The position numbers and the translations under genes were made by a program. This document shows, one piece after another, positions 9,124-20,372 of a stretch of 34,945 bases of DNA (its first letter is position 1; the number at the start of each line of letters is the position of its first letter). The stretch covers positions 1 to 34,945 of the forward strand of contig JALJEE010000444.1 in NCBI GenBank assembly GCA_023231475.1, written 5' to 3'. Below the pieces are notes generated by a model. It ran no database searches. It was given only the letters and a program-made list of their open reading frames with translations, and was not told where the DNA came from. This stretch comes from Seison nebaliae (lineage: Eukaryota; Rotifera; Pararotatoria; Seisonacea; Seisonidae).

Positions 9124-12100
9124 ATGAAACGATTGTTGATTAAGGGAGGTGAAATTGTGAATGATGATAATTGTTACACTTCTGACGTGTTCATGGAGAA
9201 TGGAACAATTAGACAGATTGGAAAAAATCTTCGAATCGACGGACAATTTGATACAATCGACGCTTCAGGAATGTTAGTGATGCCGGGTGGTATTGATCCG
9301 CACACTCACATGAATATGGGATTCATGGGAACGAGAACAGCTGATGATTTCTTTACCGGAACTCGAGCGGCGATTGCTGGTGGAACAACGATGATAAGTT
9401 GGTATGTTTTATTATAATTTAAATTCGAATGGAAGAATTAATTAATTCATAGGTCATTAAATATATCCGTTTTGACTCACCAATTTAGTTGGATAAGCTC
9501 GATAAGTTTCATCACTCTCCATATCATAATCGATGAAAGTTGTAGGTTGTTCATGAGGTTGAAGTATTCGACCTTCCGGCACATTATAACAATAGACATT
9601 CGATTGATTAGTTGAGACGGATGATCTCTTCGATGAATCGGGAGTCCGTTTATATGCTCGATTATCGTAAAATGTAATTTCTTTTTTTTCAAGAGTTCTC
9701 GGCGGAAGTGATTTGTGATATTGTTGTCGTTGATCATTCTGTTTCTTCCAAGCAATTTTCATTTGAGTCTTCGACATCCTTTTTTGATTATTTATCTGTA
9801 TCATCTCATGATTAGATGAATAATATGGTATCGATTGATATTTTTCTTTACTTCGATAAATTGTGGACGGAACGGAATTGGATAGACGAGCGGCGTCCAA
9901 CCGTTCGAATTTCTTCCATTTCACTAACGTATTCGATTGTTGTGACTCTGGAAAAAAAGAAAAAGAAAATTAATTTTTTTTATAAAAAAATTTTTAAACT
10001 TTTTGAAGACGAATAATCTTTTGAATGTTTATTCAAATGTGAATGATGTCGATGAGTGGCGGATGGACGTCGTCGTCGATCAAATATGGGAATGGGATGA
10101 CCATATTTCTGATTATTTCTCTTACAATAATAGTAGAGGAAGAAAGAAAGTAATGCGAATAGAATGAGAGCAAATAGGATGCCAAGTGACAATTTTATGA
10201 TTTCATCTTGAGCCAATCTTCCATTTGTCGTCATTTTGGTGAAATAGACATTCAAATTTGAGAAGGAAACGAATTTCACTTAAACACCATTAAGAAATTG
10301 AATGAGATAACTAGAATGAATTCTTTATGATGAGAGGAAAGAATTAATAATATTTCCTATGAAATGTTTACATTCTAATTGTTTACTCATCAATTGAAAA
10401 AAAAAAAAAACTGCAGTTTTCGATAAGATCCGATGGAATATGTCAGGAGGAAAAGAAGGAAAGAAAAAAATATTTTTGAGAACATAAATAATATTATGTA
10501 ATAAATTTTTTTTTCAATTATCTTACTTTAAAATTACGTTCTATTTTTTTTATTACCACAAACGATACTACTTATTATGATGAGGAATGATGTCAGAAGT
10601 AGCTGATTGTTTTATTTTCCCGTTGGCTCTACTACTACGACAACTGAGAGTGAATGTAAAAGGAGTTCGAGTTAAGGAATATGTTGAAAGACGATTAAAT
10701 ATTCACATCAATAATTCATTCCTCTTTATATTGATATATGGTGGAAGAAGAAGAAGAAGAAGAAGAAGTTTTCAATGAATAATTCTTCCGTCTTCTTTCT
10801 TCTTTCCTTCTCCGTCGTCAACTCTCATTATTTTTATTTTCTTTTATCAATTCTTAATTTAACTATTCCTCTAATTATCTTCATGAATTGAATAGTTGAT
10901 TTCGTGAATCCTGACAAAACTCAAACGTTATTGAATGCGTACGAAGCGTACCGGAATTATGCTGATGGGAATGTGTGTTGCGATTATGGCCTTCATATGA
11001 TCCTTCGACGATTTGATGAATCAATAGAGAAAGAAATGGAACAGTTGGTCAATGATAAAGGTTTGTAGTGAATACATTTTTTCTTTTTCTTCTTTTTCTT
11101 CTATTATCTTCTTCGCCTTTCTCCCACATAAATATTTCGATATTCTCTCATCTAAAACGAATAAGAGAAATCCTTACATCATTCCCAACACCAGTTGGAC
11201 GGATAGATAGATGAATGACTGAATGGCTAGATATAATTCCCTAACGAAAGATATAATCAATTCATTATTTCTCCGTCATTCTGTTTATTTAATTTAAAAT
11301 CATTCCATCTTCTAACACTACGCAACTAGTTACTAGTCCATAAGAATTCCGTTAGGATTATATCCACTCATATTAATGTGGACGAGTGTTAAGGGATGAT
11401 ATTGGAAGAGTGCTGTTATTAAGAAATTAATAATCCGCTTGAAATTATTCCCTGCAAATTTCTCCTTGAATCTCATTGCAATATTTGGGCAAACTTACTG
11501 AATTATGTTGATGGAGATAGACTTGACTGAATTTGGACTAAATACGATAAATTATTATTTTAATGTCATGAGTAAAATGAAATGTTCATTGTAAAAGGTG
11601 TATCTGATAATGATGATCTGATCATTTCTATATCTCAATATCTCCCCCCAATAGATAATTGTGAGATTGATTCAGAATTGAAAAGAAAAAATTCTATGAG
11701 CTTAACATAATTGATTATTTTAAGTTTTCTTTTCCTTTCAATCCACTACAAATTTCGTGAGCATTTCATTTCATTCATCTATCTAAATATCTATCTATCT
11801 ATCTATCTATCTATCTGTAATCTTGTTCAACTATCCCGTTATTCAACAATATATTGTGTCTAATGATGCAGAAGGAGATGTACAGGTGAAAAATGAAAAT
11901 TTTTTATATTTTCCAACCATTTCTCCAAACAATTACTCGTCAGTTCAGTTTTCTCCTTCCACATGAAATTATGTAACTTTTCTTCGGTTCTTTGTTTTCG
12001 TTTCTCTTTCTCCTTTGTTTATGGTTTCTCCCGGCACTCAAAATCTTATTATGAGTTTTATAAGCAAACTATTTTTTTTCAATTGAGTCTTTCTCTCGTT

Positions 12101-13697
12101 ACTTTCTTGATTTTTTGGGGGAATGAAATATAAACTTTCAAAGTCTTCCAATTCTCTTCCAAATATTTATTTCGACTTAATCGCCTCCTTCTCCCCCCTT
12201 CTTTCCAAATTTTGTCACACGATTCTTTATTGTTGATTGAACTGAAAATTATTATTATTATTATTATTATAAAATATTATTATTACGTTCTCTTCTCCAA
12301 GACAATCAGATCAATTTTTTCTTCTTACTGATATACTGATTAGTTAATTCCGAAGTGAAGAGAATTGAAAATTAAGTGAAAATGAGACTAATAAATTTCA
12401 TAAATTTCATAAATTTCCAGGCATCAATTCATTCAAAGGATTCATGGCCTACAAGAATATTTTGCAAATGGATGATTGTGAAATGTATCTGGCAATGAAG
12501 AAATGTGCTGAATTGAAATCTGTTTTTCAAGTACATGCCGAAAATGGTGATATGATTGACCATTTGCAGAAGAAGATGTTGGACTTGGGAATTAATGGAC
12601 CGGAAGGTCATCTCTTGTCACGACCAGTCGAAATAGAAACAGAAGCTGTTAATCGTGTCATCACATTAGCCAAGAGTGCCAGATGTCCGTTATACATCGT
12701 TCATGTAATGAATGGTGATGCATGTGATATCATCAAAAATGAGCAAAATAAACCAGATCGTGTAGCTGGTGCCGTTCCAATAATCGGAGAGACGATTGCT
12801 GCCGCTGTTGGTAGTACTGGAAAGAATTATTTCGATAAAGATTGGCGTCATGCAGCTGGTCATGTTTTATCTCCACCGTTGAAAACGGATGAGATGAATG
12901 TCAAGAGAATTATTCAAGCACTTGCATCGAATACTTTAAGTCTCATCGGATCTGATCATTGTACATTCAATGCAAATCAGAAAGCGTTAGGAAAAGATGA
13001 TTTCACTAAAATACCAAATGGAGTTAATGGTGTTGAAGAACGAATGATGGTATTGTGGAAGAATGGAGTTGATTCGGGAATTTTCGATAAGAAACGTTTC
13101 GTTGCTGTTACGTCGACGAATGCGGCGAAAATTTTCAATATTTATCCAAAGAAAGGAAGAATTGCCATTGGTTCCGATGCTGATATTTGTATCTGGCATC
13201 CAAACCTTCAAAGAACAATCACAGCAAAAGCTCATTCGTCTGCTGTTGATTTTAATATTTTTGAAAATCTCCAATGCTCAGCATCGCCCAGATATACGAT
13301 CGTTCATGGACAAATCGTTTATGAAAACGACGGAAATGGAAAAGTTCATGAATCGATAGCGAAAGGTCTCGGAATTTTCATTTCGACACCGAACAATTCG
13401 GAAGAATTATATTCAGGAAAGAAATTGAATATTGACGAAGAATTGAAAGCGATGAAAGTTGATCGAGCACCATATAATGGTCCAGTTATCGATTTGAATA
13501 AATCAGAAGATGTTGGCGCTGAAGGTGATGGACCGACGGAGAAGTTCAATCAACGTCCTCCTACTCGTGCTGGTACGAGAAATCAACAAGAGACATCATT
13601 CCAATTGAATGGGAATCAATGGGATGATAAATCGAAACCTCACACATCGTCACGTGTCACCAAACCTCCAGGTGGTCGAAGTGAACCGTTATGGTGA
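9124..13697 (+). CDS. DPYS: Dihydropyrimidinase with a CRMP-type C-terminal tail
   Basis: Exons 9124-9397, 10896-11060 and 12421-13697 join (phases 1 and 1) to 571 aa. Dihydropyrimidinase opens the ring of dihydrouracil and dihydrothymine in pyrimidine breakdown; CRMPs are its non-enzymatic relatives that act on the cytoskeleton in neurons. All residues expected for the binuclear metal centre are present: His60 and His62 (DPHTH), Lys152 (NSFKGFMAYK, the carbamylated Lys), His185 (QVHAENGD), His241 (YIVHV) and Asp325 (GSDHCTF). Other family blocks are QKALGKDDFTKIPNGVNG and VAVTSTNAAKIFN. The length equals CRMPs (about 570) rather than human DPYS (519). The tail (TRNQQETSFQLNG, RVTKPPGGRSE) resembles the CRMP C-terminus. 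So the body is an enzyme and the tail is CRMP-like. Introns 1 and 2 are 1498 and 1360 nt, far longer than in most neighbours, and could hide alternative exons. Confidence 0.95.
9457..10234 (-). CDS. Nested single-pass membrane protein, antisense in intron 1 of the dihydropyrimidinase gene
   Basis: Two exons, 10234-10000 and 9947-9457, join in phase 1 through a 52-nt intron (GTTTAA donor, TTTCCAG acceptor) to 241 aa. Residues 1-11 form a short hydrophilic N-terminus, with no cleavable signal peptide. Residues about 12-35 are one strongly hydrophobic helix (LSLGILFALILFALLSFFLYYY) followed directly by CKRNNQK, which predicts a type III (N-out) single-pass protein. The rest is a cytosolic tail rich in Arg, His, Ser, Gln and Tyr. 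It has many YxxP-like and basic stretches and ends in SQNGYI, a hydrophobic C-terminus that could be a PDZ ligand. I do not recognise the family. The gene lies wholly inside the first intron of the gene on the other strand. Confidence 0.7.
10235..10895. other. Rest of intron 1 of the dihydropyrimidinase gene
   Basis: Holds the upstream region of the nested gene and a short GAA repeat (about 10746-10768, purines on the plus strand). I looked for an alternative first-lobe exon, as used by the fly gene to make CRMP, and found none. Confidence 0.4.
10746..10768 (+). repeat. (GAA)n microsatellite
   Basis: Seven to eight consecutive GAA units in intron 1 of the dihydropyrimidinase gene. Confidence 0.85.
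11790..11817 (+). repeat. (ATCT)n microsatellite
   Basis: About seven tandem ATCT units inside intron 2 of the dihydropyrimidinase gene. Confidence 0.9.
12248..12270 (+). repeat. (ATT)n microsatellite
   Basis: About seven tandem ATT units, followed by further imperfect ATT-rich sequence, inside intron 2 of the dihydropyrimidinase gene. Confidence 0.85.
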
Positions 13698-14222
13698 GAG
13701 GAGAGATGATTTTAAAAATAATCATTCGAAATCAAGTCACATATTAAATTTAATTAAAATAATTTTTTCAAAATTTCTTTTTTCTGATAGTGGAAAAATT
13801 TCACTCGATATTTTCTTTGTCTATTTAAAATTAGTTGACGTTCCCTTCTTTAGTAGTTGCTATTTATCATTTATTCGTAATAAAAACGATAATTTCAATT
13901 TCGGATGACATTTTCGGAGAGAAGAAAAATATTTCGTTCGTGACGATATGTGATAGAGAGAATTGATTAAAACGGAAATTTTAAAAGTTTGATGATTATT
14001 TTGGGAGAAGTGATCAGGAAATAATTTTTATTAAATTGATTGTTTGAAAAAGAAAAAGCATTTTACATCAAGAATAAATATCATCATCAAAATGAAAATA
14101 GAAAGATGGATGATAGCGATGACGATGGAAAGAAATTCAAACGGAAATTCAATTCGATTGAAAAAAGAAAAAAAAAGTATATAAGAAAACTTAATGTGGA
14201 GCTTGTGAGAAAGTTATTGGCA
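13698..14222. terminator. Convergent 3' region of the dihydropyrimidinase and GPSM genes
   Basis: About 525 bp between two facing stop codons. An AATAAA occurs at 13879-13884 on the plus strand, about 180 nt past the dihydropyrimidinase stop, and an AATAAA on the minus strand at about 14032-14027, about 190 nt past the GPSM stop. These are plausible poly(A) signals for each. No gene seen between. Confidence 0.4.
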
Positions 14223-17087
14223 TTAATTTCTTTTAGTCATTGAACGTAATCGAGATTTGATGGATGAAATGGAAAATTTATCGGCATTCGATCGATCATA
14301 ATTCTTCTTACTATTATTCTCTGATTGTCCTGACGTCGAATGTGTCGACAACGACGAGAGTGATGTTGTTGTTGTTGGAGAAATGAATGTATTCTTCTCC
14401 GAATTATTATTATTATTATTATTGTTATTATTATTATTATTGTTGTTGTTGTTGTTGTTGGTTGTTGTTGTTGTTGTTGTGCTACTACTATTACTGTTGG
14501 TGTAGCTAGACGTGTAACAACTATTTTTCGATTCGACATTAACTCGTTGACCATCTAATCGACGTGATTGGACAGTGGAAAGAAGAGAAAGAAAGTTTTC
14601 TGCATCATCTTTCTTGTCTTCTTCGTTAGATAGACTGTTGGTGCCTTTACTCGCCGAATGTAAACGACGACGATGAAAAAGATTGTTGAGACTGCCCTTC
14701 CTCAAACTCTCCGATTTCTTTAACTTCTGTGCACTCAACTGTCGTTCCGGCACTTTGAACTCTTGTTGTTGCTGTTGTCGATCTAATATGGATTTGGGGA
14801 GGAGGGTCCTCTGGTCATTGAAACGATGTCGAGTCATCGTCTCAACAGCATCGATAATAGTTTGTTCGTCATTAATTTGGAAAGGAATGGAACATCGCTG
14901 ATCGTTGAGACGACGATTCTGCATTTGAGAGAGAATATCGAAAAAATTACTATCTGTGCTCGTTTGCCTTGAGGAGAGTGTGGAAGAGTGTCGATTTGAC
15001 TTATTATTTTTGGTGTTATTGCTCGTTCTACCGGCTACCGTATTCCTCGTGTTCATATAATAATTATTAATATTTTTTGAATTATTATTATTTCTCTTGT
15101 TTGTATTGTCGCCATTATTGGGAGTATTATCGACGGTGTAATCGCGGGAAGAATTCTCGTTATTTCCCAACGAATTATTTATCGAGTTTACGTTGAATGA
15201 AGATGTTGTCGTTAACGATGTTATTAGTGGAGTAGGAGATGATAATGAAGTATTTTCTGATTTCATCAAATTATTTTGCATCAATTGTTTATCGATATTA
15301 ATGTCGATAGATTGACAATCAGTAGCATTCCCTCTCTTATCTTCTCTCGGACGAGTGGTCATCGTCTCACTGTAAAGTAGTGGGAGATTGTGTAGAGATT
15401 GCGTCAATGTACAACGTTTCTTAGCGTGAGATAATCGTTCAAGGTCATTCACTAATGGAATTAACAATTGCTCGATAATTGGAATACCTTTAGGATGTAA
15501 TTTGTTCTCTTCGTCTTCTTCGTCCTCGATCGAATGATGACGGTAATGATGATTATCTTCTTCTTCCTCCTTTCGCTTTTCTCCTTTATCAATCGTCTTC
15601 TCTTCTTTCTCCTCCTCCTCGTCGTCAGTAAGGTTAATGCAATGCCTTATTCTTCTTCCTCTTTCTTCTCCTTCTTCTCTCCAAAATCGATACTGATTAG
15701 ATTTGTCATTATTTCTCTCAAATTGACGATCTTTCTCTTCTTTATAACTCTTTTGATTATTCTTCGTTGTAATTATGTTCTCTCGACAACTCTCATACAA
15801 TCGTTTCAAATCATCTGAATTAGGCAAATGTTCCACGTACTCCAAGAGTGGATGAAGTAGAGAGAAGAGTTGTTTCGAATAATAGCGATAGTATTTCTCA
15901 ATATATTTTCTATTACTTTCTATTTCTTCTATTCTTCGTCTTCTTCTTCTTATTTCTTCTTTTTCTTCTTTTAGTTCTTCTTGGTCAATTGCAGTCTCAC
16001 AATGGTCGACGTTCTTCTCGTCCTTGTTGTCGTCGTCGTCGTCGTTGTTTTTGTTGTTGTTGTTGGAGTCGTTAGGTGTGTGAGAAAGTTCAATGTTGAT
16101 TATGTGCTCATACAAATGAATAAGATGAACTAGTGATTCAATAATAATTCCAATATCACCGATAATTGCACCATAACGAAGATAATGTTGAAAATGAGTT
16201 TCTGCTCGTTCGTGACATTCTTCCAACGAGTAGATGTAGCCAAGAATGAAATTCGTTTCAGCTATATCCTCCGTCACCGATGAGGCTAGTGCACTTCCTA
16301 ATAATTTTCTTTAATTTAAATTTCAAAAAAAGAACAGATTAGTTAACTACACGACTAGAATGATGGGAGAGAATGATGATGAATCATAAAAATAAAATGG
16401 ATTTATTATATTTCCTCTTCAGTTCTCTTCAGAAGTAACTCATCTGTCGAAGGCGATAAATAAAATTGTATTAATTTTCAAGATGAAACATGGAATATTA
16501 ATGGAAATAATATATATATATATATATAAATAAATAATATAATTATATATAATGATCGTGGTAATGAGCAGAATCATGATAATCATAATGCCTGTTGGAA
16601 CTGGTAGAGAAAAGTCTTTTTACATATCCTGCCAGTCGGTCTCTTTCTCCTCCGCGTATCATTTCGAGACGAAAATCGTTCATTCATTTAGCGACAGTGC
16701 ATACTCGATGTTGTTCATGTACAATCTTCTTCTACATTAATTACAATTCTCCTTCTCCTTTTCTCAATGAAATTCTTCTGGAGATATGCCCAATTCAGCA
16801 TAACATCAACAAAAACAGAAAAAGAAGAAACTGCACGAATAAAATTTATGGAAATAATCCTTTTTCGGAAAGTATTTGAAAAATAAAGAAATACGACTTC
16901 CATCCAAATCTTCAAATAACATATCGAACATATTAGAACGAACATATAACGGAAATTACCTAATAGAAACAAGGGAAGAACAGAAATTGTATTACTTAAG
17001 ACAAACACGAACGACGAATATTGTTAGAAAGATATAATTCATGTTTCTTCTCTCCAATAAAAAATTAAATTGAATAAAACACCACAA

Positions 17088-17124
<37 letters not shown>

Positions 17125-20100
17125 CGCACACTCGCACACCAGTGTGGTGTGACACCACTTCCATTTCACTACCATTCTACCTAAATTCTCGATCTGATGA
17201 CGTATAATACTCGTTCGCTAAATGGACTCGAAAAGAGTTATTGGAGGAGAAAGAAGAAATATTGATTTTCTACAGATAATTTGCATATTCATCCGTTTTC
17301 TTGTCAGAAGAAGAAGAAGAAGAAGAAAAAGAAAAAGAAGGAGACGAAGAAGAATATCAATAAATTCGAACAACGTGGTCACTCAGAAAACAGGAAAATG
17401 TTATAAAGTAAAAAATCTCCTCATTCCTCCCCTATCTCCCAATACTCATTTATTAGCCATATTGGAGAGATCTATTTATCAATCTTCCTAATATCTATTC
17501 CTTCATGGAATTTCCTTCAATTTTTATCTGTCATTTTATTTAATAGAACAAATCATTTGGATGGAAAGGATATTGATGGAATGATGGAATAATATTCATA
17601 AAAATAATTCGTCGTCAGTCAATAGTTGGGTGGAAGGACTCCTTAGATCTGTGTTGGAGGAAGAAGGATATCTTATAATATTTCCTCTTGACATTAGAAT
17701 GCATACATCATATTCCATATATCCTCTTCCCCCTTCCCATTTCCCCCCCATCATATCTACACGAGACAATCAGTGGAAATTTCACATATTTCAAAATTAG
17801 TAAGTGCAAACAAGTCAATGAAATAACGAAATTATCCATACACTTCTATTTCCTTTGGATGAAGAAAATCTTTCTTTTTCTAATGATAAATTACCACTTA
17901 AATCCAGTAACACACAAACTGATAAATATATGAATCGTTTCAGGAAAATGATTTGGGAAGAATAATTAAACAATCAATTCATCTTGCATGTTCTTCCTCC
18001 TTTATTCCGTTAGAAATCTTCCTTCAATTTCAATTACCTTTCTTTTTTCACAAGCTAATTTACTAGACACAAATAATTGAAATAGCATGTGAATTGCATA
18101 GATGAGAGTAATGGAAGAATATAAAGAGATAAGGATGAAGGTGATGGAACCGAAATGAACATGAACACATTAGCATATGCGCAATAACATCAAATTCGAA
18201 TTATCGTCTCGCTGTCAGATATTAGAGAGATTATCACTTCTTATGTTGGAGTATTTGTTTTAAAAAGTCAAATATTATTCACTCATCGTCATTATGATGG
18301 TAAATGAAGAAATGATGACTAACATCGAATAATTTTCTGCTTCCTTCAACTCCTCTTGACAGAGAGCGACATTTATTAAATTCTTCAGTGTTCGTCGTAT
18401 CGTCTGTAAATCGTTTGAACGTTGAGCAATATCCAGGCGCTAAATTCCATAATGATGAGACAGAAGACATTAAAGTGAGCGTAAAATGACGAGGAGATTG
18501 GGATAAGCAAAGAAGAATTCTCAATAGTTCCATCATAAATATTATTCATTAGCGGAGATATTTCCCTAAAGAAATCCTATTGAAAATTAAATAAAAACTT
18601 CACCTATTACTCAATTACTATTGATTATAAATTTAAATATTTAAATAATAATATGAATAGTAAACGAATCCTTTTCTCATCTCACAAACATCTCATCGAA
18701 ACCATGAGAGAGAAAGAAAGAAAGTATTAGAAAAGAAACCATAAAAAATGATGATTGAAGAAGAAAAATGAAAAAGAAAAAAAATCTTTTTTTCTGGGAA
18801 GAAATGATGAACCTTTTCATAAAATTGAATTGACAATGAATATTCGTTTATAGATGCATAACAATTGGCAATGTTCCCATAAGTGCGTCCGAGAAGATCG
18901 TCATTATATAAATTTGCATTATTTTCAATCAGAACGATTTGACTGTTGCGTGATAAGTGGATAGAAGAATAATGATTATTTGTCCATATGAAAAGAACAT
19001 TTTTTGAATGATGATTCGAGTAAGAATTTAATGATTAAATTAAATGATAAAGTAAAAAAGTTGAAAGAAGATGAATGAGAGAGGAGAGGAGAGGAGAGGA
19101 AAAGAAAGGAAACCTGTACAACGATATTGCATTTCTCAATAATTCATTTGCGAATAATTCATCAACATCACCATTCTTCTTTCCACAATAATTATCATTA
19201 GACGATTCATCACTAACATTATCTCGCGTAAAATTATTATGATTTTTATGATAAGGAATTGTCAAATGAAAATTTTCATTTTCAATTTTCTCCGAATTCG
19301 TTAAATGAGTTCGACTCTTTTGTTTCTGTGCAATCGTATGAAATATATTAGCAGCATGATAGATGATGGTCAAATAAGAATGATTCTCCATCTTCTTATC
19401 TCCTTTCGTTATAATTAATCGGCAAATATGTAGAGCTAATGGAAATCGTTCGAGAATTTTCAGTGTCATAATGAGATTACCGATCGCTTTTAATTCGATG
19501 TCGTCGTCTTCAAATATTTGAGACATTCGAATTTCTAATAAGAAGAAATAAAGTGCTTCATCGATTTGATGGAGATGGAAGAATGCGTTCGCCATTTGCG
19601 AGTAGATGGTGATGAGTAATTCTTCATTCTTCGTCCCAATATTTAGAGCTTCAATGAATGTTTGAATTGAACATTTATATTTCTTCGAACGACTCATCGA
19701 TTCTCCATTAATAATCATTCGAATTAATTTCAAATGATTTCGTTGATTTGAATTATTTGTTGATTGTGGCGTATCTTCTCCATATTTATTCACTATCGTT
19801 CTTCTCGTCACATCCACTGTCGATCTGGAAGCGATATTCTCATTCCGTTTCTTCTTATTCAATTTCGGATAAATTGGTAATCGATTGATCATATTCTCTT
19901 TTTCTCTATTCTCATCAATATATCCAGGAAATCCATCATCCGGAAATTCTTTCATATTTTCTACATTCTCCTTATCCTCCGAACAATAGAATGGAATCTT
20001 ATCAAAGTATTTGGAGACGTCACTTCTCTCCTCGAAATTGATGAGGGAATGATTGGCGAAACAAATGAAAAGAATTTCTTCGTCATTGAAAGTTCTCTTT

Positions 20101-20372
20101 CGAATTTTCTTCACCAATTTCTCATTCGTAAAATTCTCTTGATTATAATTCGATGATTGATGGCCGAATTGGTTTCGTTCAATCTCCACCAGCGAAGTGG
20201 TAGACAAACGGAAATTATCATTCGATTGTCTCAATGCGATTCGTTCGAATTTCTCCTTCAATCGAAGCGTCGATCCTTGCGCAGGTTGATCCGATCGTTC
20301 ACCATCACAATTCACATCCGAATCCGCATATTGGATATGCTCATTATTCTCCGACATGAACGATTGATTCAT
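14223..20372 (-). CDS. GPSM2: GPSM/Pins/LGN/AGS3-type TPR-GoLoco protein
   Basis: Exons 20372-19114, 18942-18813, 18439-18324 and 16293-14223 join (phases 2, 0, 2) to 1191 aa. Members bind G-alpha-i through GoLoco motifs and link it to NuMA/Mud or Inscuteable through TPRs, orienting the mitotic spindle at the cortex. Residues 1-212 are a novel hydrophilic extension. TPR-like repeats run from about 213 to 550. Human LGN landmarks remain (ATIYSQ-type ITIYSQMANAFFHLH, GRTYGNIANCY, YEKRLDIAQRSND), but most LGN signature residues are lost and TPR4 carries an insert of about 50 residues. A long acidic and Ser/Asn-rich linker follows. Three GoLoco motifs lie near the end: about 951-972 (FFDILSQMQNRRLNDQR), 978-1000 (TMTRHRFNDQR) and 1065-1089 (NFLSLLSTVQSRRLDGQR). 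Asp-Gln-Arg, whose Arg contacts GDP, is intact in the first two and is Gly-Gln-Arg in the third. A poly-Asn run covers about 1114-1134. LGN is about 680 aa, so this is much longer. Confidence 0.92.
14404..14480 (+). repeat. Trinucleotide repeat (TTA/TTG on plus) encoding poly-Asn and poly-Thr
   Basis: Imperfect ATT/GTT triplet array inside the last GPSM exon. On the coding strand it reads as AAT/AAC (Asn) then ACA/ACC (Thr) codons. The mix of synonymous codons shows it is not a pure recent slippage array. Confidence 0.85.
16510..16528. repeat. (TA)n microsatellite
   Basis: About nine tandem TA units in GPSM intron 3. Confidence 0.85.
17089..17118 (+). repeat. (CA)15 microsatellite
   Basis: Fifteen CA units in GPSM intron 3, followed by TATATACGCACACTCGCACACC. 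Confidence 0.95.
17306..17350 (+). repeat. GAA/AGA purine-rich repeat
   Basis: Imperfect GAA array grading into AAAAGA and GGAGAC. The minus strand, which is the transcribed GPSM sense, reads as a polypyrimidine run. Confidence 0.7.

Larger units (their letters stand above)
11061..12420 (+). other. Intron 2 of the dihydropyrimidinase gene
   Basis: A 1360-nt intron (donor GTTTGT, acceptor TTTCCAG). It contains an ATCT tetranucleotide repeat and an ATT repeat. I found no convincing alternative exon homologous to exon 2. Confidence 0.7.
16294..18323 (-). other. Large intron 3 of the GPSM gene
   Basis: A 2030-nt intron, the longest in the window. It holds (TA)n at about 16510-16528, (CA)15 at 17089-17118 and a GAA-rich purine run around 17306-17340. 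I searched for an extra TPR exon on the minus strand and found none; the flanking exons already join in phase and in the order expected from LGN. Small plus-strand open frames here have repeat-driven composition. Confidence 0.6.

Noticed and set aside
10587-10778. 63-codon frame ending in poly-Arg
   Set aside because: The Arg run is just the GAA repeat read in the AGA frame; it lies in an intron.
11874-11888. Possible microexon between a GATGCAG acceptor and a GTGAAA donor in intron 2 of the dihydropyrimidinase gene
   Set aside because: Its 14-nt length would shift the frame, no family member has an insert at that point, and exons 2 and 3 join perfectly without it.
15534-16075. Plus-strand open frames opposite the GPSM linker
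   Set aside because: They are complementary shadows of acidic, Ser- and Asn-rich coding sequence (Leu/Phe-rich peptides result).
17222-17491. 89-codon frame in GPSM intron 3 with Arg/Lys-rich centre
   Set aside because: The basic stretch comes from the GAA/AGA repeat; no motif and no phase-compatible splice partners.
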